The notes: generated by a model not told the origin, from the letters alone. A DNA stretch of 64,000 bases from Streptomyces sp. NBC_01288 (GCF_035982055.1 NZ_CP108427.1:4458501-4522500), one strand, 5' to 3'; positions 33,336 to 42,425 are shown, counted from the stretch's first letter. Made by a program: numbers and translations.

Positions 33336-34931
33336 ATGCCCGGAACGGCGGGAATTTCCAGGAGATCACTGTTCGCGGGATCGGCGGCGGGCACCGCCAC
33401 CGCGCTGCTGTCCACCGGCACGGCCACGGCCGCTCCGAAGCCCAGGCCCAAGCCCGGGGCCACGGCCGAGAGCGGGACCAACTCCGCCGCGAGCGGGGCG
33501 AGTTACCGCGCCGGGTACCACTTCACGGTCCCCGACCAGTGGAAGAACGACCCGCAGCGGCCCGTCTGGATCGACGGCGAGTACCACTACTACTACCTCT
33601 ACAACGCCGACTACTTCACCGGCGTCGTCGGCACCGCATGGCGCCTGGCCACCACCAAGGACCTGGTCTCCTTCACCGACCGCGGGGTCGCCGTGCCCAA
33701 GGACACCACGGTCAACGGCGATCTCTGGTCGGGTTCGGTGGTGGTCGACACCGGCGACACGGCCGGATTCGGCGCGGGCGCGGTCGTCGTCATCGTCACC
33801 ATGTCTCCCGGCGGCGGCACCGACCACCAGGAGCAGTTCCTGTACTACTCGACCGACGGCGGTCTCACCTTCACCAACCACGGGACCGACCCGGTCCTGC
33901 CCAACCCCGGCGTCGCCGACTTCCGCGACCCCAAGGTGATCCGCGACGAGGACCGGGACCGCTGGGTGATGGCCCTCGCCGAGAACGACAAGATCGGCTT
34001 CTACCACTCCGACGACCTCAGGTCCTGGACGTACGCGAACGGTTTCGTCCACGACGGCATCGGCGTCCTGGAGTGCCCCGACCTGTTCCGCGTCACCGCC
34101 GGCGACGGCACCGTGAAATGGGTGCTCGGCGTGAGCGCCAACGGCAAGAGCGCGGGGCTGCCCAACACGTACGCCTACTGGACGGGTTCCTTCGACGGCA
34201 GCGCGTTCACCGCTGACACGAGTGACCCGCAGTGGCTCGACCACGGCTGGGACTGGTACGCCGGCGTCACCTTCGAGAAGCGGGACGCGAGCGGCGCGGT
34301 GGACGCGGCCGCCCGGTACGCGATCGGCTGGGTGAACAACTGGGACTACGCCGACACCACCCCCACCATCGACTGCGACGGCTTCAACGGCACCGACTCC
34401 GTCGTCCGCGAGGTCACCCTGGAGAAGGCGTCCGACACCACCTACTACCTCGCCTCCCGGCCCGTCGCCGGCCTCGACGCGCATGTCTCCCGCACGGTGA
34501 ACCTGGGCGACGTGACGGTGAACGGCACGAAGGTGCTCGACTACACCGGTATCTCCTACGAGGTCACGACCGAGATCACCTGGTCCCAACTCACCGGCGC
34601 GGGCCTCCAGTTGAGGCGCTCACCCAGTGGAGGTCGGCACATCGACGCCGGTGTCTACGACGACTACGCCTTCCTCAACCGGCGCAACACGGTGAACGCC
34701 GACACGTCCGGCAAGTGGCAGGAGAGCCACACCCCGTTCGACCCGTCCGCCGGCACCGTGAGGCTGCGCATCCTGGTGGACCGCACGTCGGTGGAGATGT
34801 TCGTCGACGACGGCCGTTACGTGCACACCAGCCAGGTGTTCCCGTATCTGCTGGACACCGGGCTCGCGCTGTTCACGATCGGCGGCAGCGCGGTGTTCCG
34901 CGACACGGTGATCCGCGAGTTCTCGGTGTGA
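33336..34931 (+). CDS. Secreted glycoside hydrolase family 32 (levanase/inulinase-like)
   Basis: A 531-residue exported hydrolase that should cut fructans outside the cell. It has a twin-arginine signal (SRRSLFAGSAAGTATALLSTGTATA). GH32 motifs are QWKNDPQRP with the likely nucleophile Asp72, FRDPK near residue 196, and LECPDL with the acid/base glutamate near residue 246. A C-terminal beta-sandwich (VRLRILVDRTSVEMFVDDG) ends the protein. It is read from the divergent promoter with the candidate LacI operators and its GH32 motif is WKNDP, not WMNDP as in many levanases. Fructan type (levan or inulin) cannot be told from this. Confidence 0.92.
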   Translation: MPGTAGISRRSLFAGSAAGTATALLSTGTATAAPKPRPKPGATAESGTNSAASGASYRAGYHFTVPDQWKNDPQRPVWIDGEYHYYYLYNADYFTGVVGTAWRLATTKDLVSFTDRGVAVPKDTTVNGDLWSGSVVVDTGDTAGFGAGAVVVIVTMSPGGGTDHQEQFLYYSTDGGLTFTNHGTDPVLPNPGVADFRDPKVIRDEDRDRWVMALAENDKIGFYHSDDLRSWTYANGFVHDGIGVLECPDLFRVTAGDGTVKWVLGVSANGKSAGLPNTYAYWTGSFDGSAFTADTSDPQWLDHGWDWYAGVTFEKRDASGAVDAAARYAIGWVNNWDYADTTPTIDCDGFNGTDSVVREVTLEKASDTTYYLASRPVAGLDAHVSRTVNLGDVTVNGTKVLDYTGISYEVTTEITWSQLTGAGLQLRRSPSGGRHIDAGVYDDYAFLNRRNTVNADTSGKWQESHTPFDPSAGTVRLRILVDRTSVEMFVDDGRYVHTSQVFPYLLDTGLALFTIGGSAVFRDTVIREFSV

Positions 34932-34947
34932 GGCCGGCCTGACCGGG

Positions 34948-35808
34948 TCAGCTGAGCAGCTTCATCCCCTCCGGCGCCTCGATCCCGAACTCCTCGTCCA
35001 GCAACCGCCGTACCTCCCCCTCGTCCGTCAACTCCCGCTCGCTCACGGCACCGTCGGCCCTCGTCTCGGTCAACACGCGCCCGTGGAGCAGGAGATGGCG
35101 GTCAGGGGTGACCCGCTGGACGAAGAGGCCCTTGGTGAACGGGGAGCGCGGGTTCGTGGCGATGTGCCAGTTGACGACCTCGAAGTCCACGTGCTCGAAG
35201 GGCTCCAGGGTGAAGGCGTACTGCGGCTGCCAGGCTCCGTTTCCGTCGCCGCCGTCGCCGCCGTCGCCGCCACCGCCGTCGTACGCCTGGAGGACGAGGA
35301 GGTCCAGCGGTCCTCGGTGCGGCACCTGGACCAGCCGGTGCCTGCGCCCCGCGCCCTCGAACTCCTCGCCCACCACCACCGGTACCGGCTCCAACAGGCC
35401 CCCGATCGCCCCGAACCCGACATCGGCCAGGTACCGCTGCGGGTCGCCCGGCACCTCCACCAGCAGCGCCATGTGGGTGCGCGGGCGGCTCTCGAACCGG
35501 TCCGTGCCCACGACCACCCGGGCCGCCAGCAACGTCACCCCGAAGCCCAGCGCCCTCAGCGCGGTGGCGAGCAGCGTGTTGTGCTCGTAGCAGTAACCAC
35601 CGCGCCGACCGCGCACCAACTTGGCCATCAGATCCGGCAGTTCGAGCGAGGGAGCCGTGCGCCGGAACGCGTCCAGGTTCTCGAACGGGATGCCCCACAG
35701 GTGCGCGAGGTGCACGCCCCGCAGCGTCGCCGGGCCGGGCCGCCGCTCGCCCTCCCAACCGATGTGCGTGAGGTATTCGTCCAGGTCGAGGGCATCGCTG
35801 TCAGCCAT
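34948..35808 (-). CDS. nat: Arylamine N-acetyltransferase
   Basis: Transfers acetyl from acetyl-CoA to arylamines or hydrazines; bacterial homologues also act in secondary metabolism. The catalytic triad is present: Cys73 in RGGYCYEHN, His112 in RTHMALL, and Asp129 in ADVGFG. Length is 286 residues, typical. An unusual glycine/aspartate run (GGGGDGGDGGDGNG) near residue 180 is encoded by a 9-base tandem repeat and sits in a surface loop region. The stop is 17 bases from the convergent secreted GH32 gene. Confidence 0.93.
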   Translation of the reverse strand: MADSDALDLDEYLTHIGWEGERRPGPATLRGVHLAHLWGIPFENLDAFRRTAPSLELPDLMAKLVRGRRGGYCYEHNTLLATALRALGFGVTLLAARVVVGTDRFESRPRTHMALLVEVPGDPQRYLADVGFGAIGGLLEPVPVVVGEEFEGAGRRHRLVQVPHRGPLDLLVLQAYDGGGGDGGDGGDGNGAWQPQYAFTLEPFEHVDFEVVNWHIATNPRSPFTKGLFVQRVTPDRHLLLHGRVLTETRADGAVSERELTDEGEVRRLLDEEFGIEAPEGMKLLS

Positions 35809-35851
35809 GCCCTCACCCTACGGAATCACCGGCCCCCGCCCCCTCCACGGC

Positions 35852-37756
35852 TCACTGCTGCGTCGCCGGCTCCAACGCCTCCACCGCCGCGGCCGCCGCC
35901 GTCGAGTCCTGGCCGTAGAAGATGTCGATGTCGACCTCCTCGCCGCCCATCGTCAGGGTGTCCCACGCGCCGCTGAGGACGAGCATGCGCAGGGTGCGCG
36001 ACTCCAGCGTCTGAAGGCGTTCCAGGATCGCCTCGTCGTCCGGCATACCCGGGAGGCGGGGGGCGAGCCGGTCGCGGATCGCCGCCATGCGCGCCAGCAG
36101 GGTCGCGGTGTCCGCCTCGCGGTCGGGCTCCTCCGCGATGCCGTCGATGCCGTGGTCGATGATGTCCTTGATGGCCCAGGTGACGCCCTGGTCGTCGGTG
36201 GTGACCATGGCCTTCCAGGCGCGGCTCTTGTGCCGGTACTGGAGCATCGACATGGCCGCCTCGTGCCGTAGGAAGTCCGCGTCCCGGAAGGGGCGGCCGT
36301 TCCAGGCGCTGTTGAGGGAGCGGGCCAGTGAAATCGCGGACGCCAGGCCGCTGTTGAGGCCCCGGCCCGGCCAGAAGTGGATCGAGTTGGCCGCGTCGCC
36401 GAGCAGGAAGCCGTAGGTTCCTGGCGAGTTGACGGTCGGCGGCAGCAACTCGGCCGAGAAGCGCGGGCGTTGCACCATGTCCAGGCGGAAACTGGTGACC
36501 GCGGACAGGTCCTGGTCCGAGACGTCGAAGAGCCGCAGTCCCTCGTGCACGCGCTTCCACAAGGGCGATCCCTTGATGAGCGCGGGAAGGAACAGCGTGC
36601 CGTGGGTGGAGCACTGGAAGTCGCCGTGCTCGTCGCGGTTCATCAGGCACGGGCGGGAGGCGATGCACTCCTCGAAGACCCGGCGGACCGGGTCGATGCC
36701 GATGACCTCGCCCAACTCGGCGTCGGTCAGCCGCATGTTGAGGAAGCCCTCGCCGCGCAACGAGTTGAGCAGGAACCGGTTCTGAGCGACCGTCAGCAGG
36801 ATCGCCATCGGGTCGGGCAGCTCCGACTTCACCCTCAACCCGAGGACCACGTCCCGCAGATGGACGCCGTCGAGGGAGTAGATCGACTCGTCGGCCTTGC
36901 CGAACCGGGCCGCGAAGTGCTCCCGGGTGCGCGACCGCCCGCCGTCGCAGATCGCGAGCACATGCTGCGAGGCGAGTTCGTCGCGCTGTTCCGCCGGGTC
37001 GAACTTGGCCGGTATGAGCCGTATTCGGTCCCGCTTCTCGTTCGCCAGCTCCAGCAGCTTGTCCTCGATGTAGGCGATCCGCATGTTGCGCGGGTGGTGG
37101 TCGCCGATCGAGTCCGGGCCGGACGGCCACATCTCGGTGTAGTGCTCGGGGTCGAAGAGCCGCTCCTGGACGTACTGCGGCCAGGCGAGGTACTGCCGGC
37201 TCTGCACGGTCACCACCTGCTGGCGCCGCACATTGCCCTCGGCCTCGCTCTTCCAGACGACGCGGCGGCCGTCCTTGCGCCACCGGCCCTCGTAGACAGT
37301 GATCTTCACCTGGGCGCCGAGGAAGTGCTCAAGGAGCAACGCCATGGACAGGCCGACCGGCCCCCCGCCCACGACGGTGACCCGCAGCAGCGAACCCTCC
37401 TCGCTCTCCTCCGGGTGGGTCACGGAGCGGGGCAGGTTGAGCGCCATCAGGGTCTGCATGGCGTCGGCGACCTCGAAGCGGAACTCCTGGTCCCCGATGG
37501 TGATCTCGTCACCGGGCTGGAGCAGCCGGGACTCCACCTCCTCCCCGTTGACCTGCGTGCCGTTGCTGCTCCCGCAGTCGCTCAGGACGTAGCCCTCGTC
37601 CTGGTCGAAGACGATCTCCGCGTGGAAACGCGAGACGCTCGGGCTGGCGATGACGACCGTGTTCCCCGCGTTGCGTCCGAAGGTGACGCGGGTGTCGACG
37701 ATCGGTATGCGCTCTCCCGCCAGCAGACCCTCACGTCCGACGAGCACCGGTGCCAT
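35852..37756 (-). CDS. FHA domain fused to FAD-dependent monooxygenase-like domain
   Basis: A 634-residue protein with two clear parts. Residues about 1-98 form an FHA domain, which binds phosphothreonine: TFGRN (26-29), SRFHAEI (42-48) and GSSNGTQVNG (62-71). From about residue 124 the FAD-binding fold of group A flavin monooxygenases begins (VTVVGGGPVGLSMALLLE), with a late LGDAANSIHFWPGRGLNSGLASA motif. The central catalytic part lacks a clear match to any named hydroxylase I know. The fusion suggests that a serine/threonine kinase signal controls a flavin-dependent oxidation. The C-terminus (after about residue 560) is helical and poorly conserved. No kinase gene is next to it. Confidence 0.86.
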   Translation of the reverse strand: MAPVLVGREGLLAGERIPIVDTRVTFGRNAGNTVVIASPSVSRFHAEIVFDQDEGYVLSDCGSSNGTQVNGEEVESRLLQPGDEITIGDQEFRFEVADAMQTLMALNLPRSVTHPEESEEGSLLRVTVVGGGPVGLSMALLLEHFLGAQVKITVYEGRWRKDGRRVVWKSEAEGNVRRQQVVTVQSRQYLAWPQYVQERLFDPEHYTEMWPSGPDSIGDHHPRNMRIAYIEDKLLELANEKRDRIRLIPAKFDPAEQRDELASQHVLAICDGGRSRTREHFAARFGKADESIYSLDGVHLRDVVLGLRVKSELPDPMAILLTVAQNRFLLNSLRGEGFLNMRLTDAELGEVIGIDPVRRVFEECIASRPCLMNRDEHGDFQCSTHGTLFLPALIKGSPLWKRVHEGLRLFDVSDQDLSAVTSFRLDMVQRPRFSAELLPPTVNSPGTYGFLLGDAANSIHFWPGRGLNSGLASAISLARSLNSAWNGRPFRDADFLRHEAAMSMLQYRHKSRAWKAMVTTDDQGVTWAIKDIIDHGIDGIAEEPDREADTATLLARMAAIRDRLAPRLPGMPDDEAILERLQTLESRTLRMLVLSGAWDTLTMGGEEVDIDIFYGQDSTAAAAAVEALEPATQQ

Positions 37757-37774
37757 GGCATTTCCTCCCAGGGT

Positions 37775-39064
37775 TCAACTCGGTGCGTTTCCAAGGGGAT
37801 TCACCGATATCAATGACCTTCGGCCACCATAAGCGCACTGACCCGAGATGGAATCCCCCAGCCCTTCCCTCAGCCCCTCCCCCAGCCTCCTGAGCCCCTC
37901 CCGGATCTCCTCCGGCGTCTGCGTCACGAAGCACAGCCGCATCGTCGACCGCTCGGGCTCCCCGGCGTAGAAGGGCGCCCCCGGCACATAGGCCACGTCC
38001 TGCCGCACCACCCGCGGCAGGAGCTCCGTCGTGTCGTACGACTCCGGAAGCCGCGCCCACAGGAACATGCCGCCCTCGGGACGCTCCCAACTGGACTCCT
38101 CGGGAAGGGCGTTGGCAAGACCCGCGAGCATGGCGTCCCGCCGCTCCCGGTACACCCCGGCCACCCGCGCCACGTGCGCGTCGAGGTCGTTGTCCGCCAA
38201 GTACCGTGCGGCGGCGAGCTGGTTGACGGTCGGGGTGTGCAGGTCTGCGGCCTGTTTCGCGACAACACAGGCCCGCAGCAGGGCGGCCGGCGCGCGCAGC
38301 CACCCGAGCCGCAGCCCGGGGGCCATCACCTTGGAGAAGGAACCGAGCAGCACCGTCCGGTCCGCCGCCCCCTCCTGTGCCGCGATCCACGGCAACCGCT
38401 CGCCCTCGAAGCGGAGTTCGCCGTAGGGATCGTCCTCCACGATCCACAGCCCGCGCCGTACGGCGACCGCGGCGACGGCGGCCCGGCGGTCGGCGGGCAG
38501 GGTGCGGCCGGTGGGGTTCTGGAAGGTCGGCACGGTGTAGAGCAGCTTGGGCCGCTCCCGCACGACGAGTTCGTCCAGCGCCTCGGGATCGACCCCGTCC
38601 CCGTCCCCCGGCACGGCGACGACCCGCGCACCGGCGAACGCGAAGACCTGAAGTGCCGCCAGATAACAGGGACTTTCGACGAGGACGACGTCCCCCGGCT
38701 CCAGCAGCGCGGTCGCGAGCAGCGAGAGCGCCTGCTGCGAACCGGTGGTGACGAGGAGGTCGTCGGGCTCGGTGGGCAGCCCGCGCGCCGAGGTCCGCGC
38801 GGCGAGCGCGGCACGCAGCACCGGCTCGCCCTCGGTCGTCGCGTACTGGAGCGCCCGCGCGGGTGTCTCGGCGAGCACCGCCTGGTAGGCGGCCGCGATA
38901 CCGGTCGCGTCGAAGAGTTCGGGGGCCGGCAGCCCGCCCGCGAAGTTGATCACCTCGGGGCGGGCGGTGACGGCGAGGATGTCCCGCACCGGCGAACCCC
39001 CGATCGCACGGGCGCGCGCGGCGAGCGGCGGCAGGGGGACAGCGGGTGTCTCGGTGAGGGTCAT
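37775..39064 (-). CDS. PLP-dependent aminotransferase, 2-aminoadipate/MocR-like class I
   Basis: A 429-residue class I/II aminotransferase that moves an amino group between an amino acid and a 2-oxo acid using PLP. It shows FAGGLPAPELF, TTGSQQALSLLATALLEPGDVVLVESPCY, TVPTFQNPTGRTL, VEDDPYGELRF and the PLP lysine in GSFSKVMAPGLRLGW. This looks like the 2-aminoadipate/LysN or alpha-aminoadipate group rather than a MocR regulator, since no HTH is attached. The start is ATG 39064, without an obvious ribosome binding site. Exact substrate unknown. Confidence 0.9.
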   Translation of the reverse strand: MTLTETPAVPLPPLAARARAIGGSPVRDILAVTARPEVINFAGGLPAPELFDATGIAAAYQAVLAETPARALQYATTEGEPVLRAALAARTSARGLPTEPDDLLVTTGSQQALSLLATALLEPGDVVLVESPCYLAALQVFAFAGARVVAVPGDGDGVDPEALDELVVRERPKLLYTVPTFQNPTGRTLPADRRAAVAAVAVRRGLWIVEDDPYGELRFEGERLPWIAAQEGAADRTVLLGSFSKVMAPGLRLGWLRAPAALLRACVVAKQAADLHTPTVNQLAAARYLADNDLDAHVARVAGVYRERRDAMLAGLANALPEESSWERPEGGMFLWARLPESYDTTELLPRVVRQDVAYVPGAPFYAGEPERSTMRLCFVTQTPEEIREGLRRLGEGLREGLGDSISGQCAYGGRRSLISVNPLGNAPS

Positions 39065-39145
39065 GGCGCGCAGCTTAGAAACGTACGTGCCGCCTACAAG
39101 CACCTTTCCACGATCCGGACGCCCGCCCTCTCCTCCTGGCTGGGC

Positions 39146-40048
39146 TCAGGCCTTCTTGCCGGTCGCCCCATAGACGTTGATGTCGTCGTCCGTCACATCA
39201 TTGATGTCGCGATAGGTGATCTTCTCGATGTCGTCGAGACTCTCGAAGTACGCCTGCTCCACCACCGGCGGCGCGGGCGCCGGGCCCGGGTGCCACTTGT
39301 GCGCCGGGACCACACCGGGCTCGTCCAGGGTGACGCCCGGGGTCTCGGTGAAGAGCCGCTCGACCTCGTCCTTGGAACGGAACACGAAGGTGAACCCCCG
39401 TTCCGTGTACGTCCGTTGGACCGCACGGGCCGGAATGGGATGCATCTCGTCGGTGAGATGGCTGAGCACCAGATGACTGCCGGACGGCAGCACGTCCACC
39501 AGCTCGCGCACCAGCGGATACGCCTCCTCGTCCTCCACGAAGTGCAGGATCGCCACCAGCAGCAGGGCGATCGGCTCGTTGAAGTCGAGGGTCTTGGCGG
39601 CCTGTTCGAGAATGTCGGCCGGGCGGCGCAGGTCGGCGTCGATGTAGTCGGTACGGCCCTCGGGGCTGCTGGTGAGCAGGGCGCGGGCGTGCGCGAGGAC
39701 CACCGGGTCGTTGTCGACGTAGACGATCCGCGACTCGGGCTCGATGCCCTGGGCGATCTGGTGCACGTTCTCCGCGGTCGGCAGCCCGGTGCCGATGTCG
39801 AGGAACTGGCGCACCCCGTGCTCCTGCGACAACCGGGTCACGGCCCGGCGCATGAAGTCCCGGTTGTGCCGCACGTCGAGATACCCGCGCGGGTTGGCGG
39901 CGAGCGCGGCGGCGGCGGCCTCGCGGTCGACGGGGTAGTTGTCCTTGCCGCCGAGGAAGACGTCGTAGACGCGGGCCGGGTGGGCCTTGCTGGTGTCGAT
40001 CCTCCTTCGCAGCTCGGCGGGATCTTGACTGAGGGCGTCACCGGGCAT
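39146..40048 (-). CDS. SAM-dependent methyltransferase, DUF574 type
   Basis: A 300-residue protein of the Streptomyces family labelled DUF574 (Methyltransf_19). Marks are ARVYDVFLGGKDNYPVDREAA, FLDIGTGLPTAENVHQIAQ (SAM-binding motif I), IVYVDNDPVVLAHARALL, DADLRRPADIL and LLLVAILHFV. Members are numerous in Streptomyces and methylated substrates are mostly unknown. The start MPGDALSQDP at 40048 is supported by GGGAG six bases upstream; an ATG at 40078 is possible but has no such site. Confidence 0.9.
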   Translation of the reverse strand: MPGDALSQDPAELRRRIDTSKAHPARVYDVFLGGKDNYPVDREAAAAALAANPRGYLDVRHNRDFMRRAVTRLSQEHGVRQFLDIGTGLPTAENVHQIAQGIEPESRIVYVDNDPVVLAHARALLTSSPEGRTDYIDADLRRPADILEQAAKTLDFNEPIALLLVAILHFVEDEEAYPLVRELVDVLPSGSHLVLSHLTDEMHPIPARAVQRTYTERGFTFVFRSKDEVERLFTETPGVTLDEPGVVPAHKWHPGPAPAPPVVEQAYFESLDDIEKITYRDINDVTDDDINVYGATGKKA

Positions 40049-40347
40049 GCGCGTCTCCCAGGAGAGTGGGTCATTCAACGGACAACCAGAGCAGTGGTCA
40101 ACAACCTAACTCCCGCCGGGACTTGATGGTGCCCAGTCCGAGGGACGGGCGGCGCCGGCATGACCATGGGGTGCTCGACCCCTTCCCGGCGTCCCACAAC
40201 GTGCCCCTGAGAGCCGACATCACCGCAGGTCAGAAGGTCCGGGACGGTACCGGCGTCCCGAATCCGGCGACAGCCGTAGACCGGGCCCCGCGCGACCACC
40301 CAAGCTGCACCCGATGACGCTTCACTTCACTTCCACGGGAGGAACCC

Positions 40348-40515
40348 ATGCCGGCCCGCACCATCCGCACCCGCACCCGTGTCCTGGCCGTCGCCACGGC
40401 CGTGCTCGCCGCGGCGCTGCTGCTCTCGGGGTGCAAGGACGGCATGGGCGTACGCGACGAAGGCCCGTCCGGCGTGGGCCCCACGTCGTCGATGTCGACG
40501 GGGTCCACGCCCTGA
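40348..40515 (+). CDS. Small lipoprotein (55 residues)
   Basis: A short gene with GGAGG five bases before ATG 40348. The 55-residue product has a positively charged N-terminus (MPARTIRTRTRVLAVATA), a hydrophobic stretch and lipobox LLLSGC, followed by a short polar tail (KDGMGVRDEGPSGVGPTSSM). It would be lipidated at Cys28-29 after processing, leaving about 27 exposed residues. Its end approaches the convergent DUF805 gene. Function is unknown. Confidence 0.72.
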   Translation: MPARTIRTRTRVLAVATAVLAAALLLSGCKDGMGVRDEGPSGVGPTSSMSTGSTP

Positions 40516-40536
40516 CGGGCCTCGTGGAGTGTGCGA

Positions 40537-40902
40537 TCAGACGTGCGCCGGGATCCCGCCGACTTCCTTCGGGTTCGGGCCGTACTGGTTGGCGCCGGGC
40601 TTGCCGTCCGTGCACGTGAAGACCAGGAGGGTGATCGGGCCGGCGATCGGGATGATGCCGAAGAACAGCCACCAGCCGGAGCGGCCGATGTCGTGCAGGC
40701 GGCGGATGCTGACACCCAGGCCGGGCAGCAGGATCGCGAGGTAGAAGACGACCGCGAGGTACGGGAACTTGATCACGAGGCCGATGACGAGCAGGACAAC
40801 CGCGATGATGCCCGTGAACAGGGAGAACATCCAGTACTCCTTGCGACGCGCGCGCCCGCTGAATACCGCGTACTTCTTCAGTGCCTCGATGAACCAGCTC
40901 AT
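40537..40902 (-). CDS. DUF805 membrane protein
   Basis: A 121-residue membrane protein with the DUF805 pattern: FIEALKKYAVFSGRARRKEYWMFSLF, two or three helices, and LGVSIRRLHDIGRSGWWLFFGIIPIAGPITLLVF. The motif RxxHDxGxSGWW is characteristic. The C-terminus NQYGPNPKEV is also common to the family. Function unknown; some members are linked to phage or stress. The start is ATG 40902, preceded by GGGGGA. Confidence 0.93.
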   Translation of the reverse strand: MSWFIEALKKYAVFSGRARRKEYWMFSLFTGIIAVVLLVIGLVIKFPYLAVVFYLAILLPGLGVSIRRLHDIGRSGWWLFFGIIPIAGPITLLVFTCTDGKPGANQYGPNPKEVGGIPAHV

Positions 40903-41171
40903 GGTGGTGTCCCCCAGGGATCGACGTCCAGACCGTCCAGAACGGATCAGGCCAGGCGCAGAAGGTAAGGACACTGATGCGGACGCGTCAAATCCACATA
41001 AGTGCGGGACGAGCAAGGCCATTTGATCCCACACCCACCCACAACGGCCATCGATTTCACGCCAAAAGGCATTCCGCCTCCTCGCCGAGATCACCCCGAC
41101 GCCGGAACGATCTCCAAGCGTTGCCAATTGACGGATGTTCAGCGGCCGTTCGACGGCCAGGTCAGGTCAGG

Positions 41172-42164
41172 TCAGCGCAGCTTCTGCGCCACCTCCACCG
41201 CCCAGTACGTGAGGATGTTCTGCGCCCCGGCCCGCTTGATCCCGGTGAGCGCCTCGAAGATCGCCTTCTCCCGGTCGATCCAGCCCTTCTCGGCGGCGGC
41301 CTCGATCATCGAGTACTCGCCGGAGATCTGATAGGCGGCGACGGGCACGTCCGAGACCTCGGCGACCTTGGCCAGGATGTCGAGGTAGGGCCCGGCCGGC
41401 TTGACCATCACCATGTCGGCACCCTCCTCCAGGTCGAGCGCCAACTCCCGCATGGACTCCCGCGCGTTGGCCGGGTCCTGCTGGTACGTCTTGCGGTCCC
41501 CCTTGAGCGAGGAACCCACGGCCTCACGAAACGGCCCGAAGAACGCGGACGCGTATTTGACGGTGTAGGCGAGGATGGCGACATCCTCCCGCCCGATCTG
41601 GTCGAGCGCGTCCCGGACGACCCCGATCTGCCCGTCCATCATCCCGCTGGGCCCGACGACATGGGCCCCGGCATCGGCCTGCACCTGAGCCATCTCGGCA
41701 TACCGCTCAAGGGTGGCGTCATTGTCGACGCGCCCCTGATCATCAAGCACCCCGCAATGCCCATGATCAGTGGTCTCATCAAGACACAGATCGGACATGA
41801 CGAGCAGCTCGTCCCCGACCTCGGCCCGCACATCCCTCAACGCGACCTGAAGAATCCCGTCAGGATCGGTCCCGGCCGTCCCGAGAGCGTCCTTCTTGCT
41901 CTCCTCCGGCACCCCGAACAGCATGATCCCGGAGATCCCGGCGGCAACAGCCTCAGCGGCAGCCTTCTTCAGACTGTCCCGAGTGTGCTGCACAACCCCG
42001 GGCATGGCCCCGATCGGCACCGGCTCACTGACCCCCTCCCGCACAAACGCCGGAAGGATGAAGTCAGCGGGGTGCAGCCGAGTCTCGGCAACCATCCGCC
42101 GCATGACGGGGCTGGTCCGCAACCGCCGGGGCCGCGAGCCGGGAAAGGATCCGTACGTCGTCAT
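41172..42164 (-). CDS. hemB: Porphobilinogen synthase (delta-aminolevulinate dehydratase)
   Basis: Condenses two 5-aminolevulinate molecules to porphobilinogen in haem and cobalamin synthesis. The 330-residue enzyme has the metal region LCLDETTDHGHCG (about 126-138), where zinc enzymes have three cysteines; here Cys127 and Cys137 are kept but the middle position is Asp129, so metal type is uncertain. The active-site lysine regions are in AILAYTVKYASAF and MVKPAGPYLDIL. It is separate from the rex-hem operon, with the repeat at 42278 upstream of its start. ATG 42164 has a weak ribosome binding site. Confidence 0.96.
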   Translation of the reverse strand: MTTYGSFPGSRPRRLRTSPVMRRMVAETRLHPADFILPAFVREGVSEPVPIGAMPGVVQHTRDSLKKAAAEAVAAGISGIMLFGVPEESKKDALGTAGTDPDGILQVALRDVRAEVGDELLVMSDLCLDETTDHGHCGVLDDQGRVDNDATLERYAEMAQVQADAGAHVVGPSGMMDGQIGVVRDALDQIGREDVAILAYTVKYASAFFGPFREAVGSSLKGDRKTYQQDPANARESMRELALDLEEGADMVMVKPAGPYLDILAKVAEVSDVPVAAYQISGEYSMIEAAAEKGWIDREKAIFEALTGIKRAGAQNILTYWAVEVAQKLR

Positions 42165-42277
42165 GCCATCTACGCTACGCCCGCCTCAGGGGCACCTTTG
42201 CCGACGGCGAGTCGGCGCACATTTCGGCATACGTCGGGGCCACTTCGGCGCACTTTCCAACGCAGGCCGCTATTTTT

Positions 42278-42393
42278 CAGCCCGTCCGGCGCTTGAGGAC
42301 GAGGCCGTTCAGGCCGAAGCGGGGGTCTGGGGGCGGCAGCCCCCAGGGACGGGACGGGTAGGGGCGGCGGGGGCGAAAAACCCCCGCGACGCC
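42278..42393. repeat. Streptomyces intergenic repeat, copy 1
   Basis: A 116-bp element starting CAGCCCGTCCGGCG and ending near CCCCCGCGACGCC. It matches the element at 56656-56771 with five differences. It contains two hairpins (CTGGGGGC/GCCCCCAG and CGGGGG/CCCCCG) and lies between hemD and hemB, where it may act as a terminator for hemD. Confidence 0.88.
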
Positions 42394-42425
42394 CACCCCC
42401 ACTCGCCGCAACCGAAGACTCAACC

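Noticed and set aside
36377..37816. 479-codon open frame on the plus strand
   Set aside because: Antisense shadow of the FHA-monooxygenase gene, with a composition typical of that.
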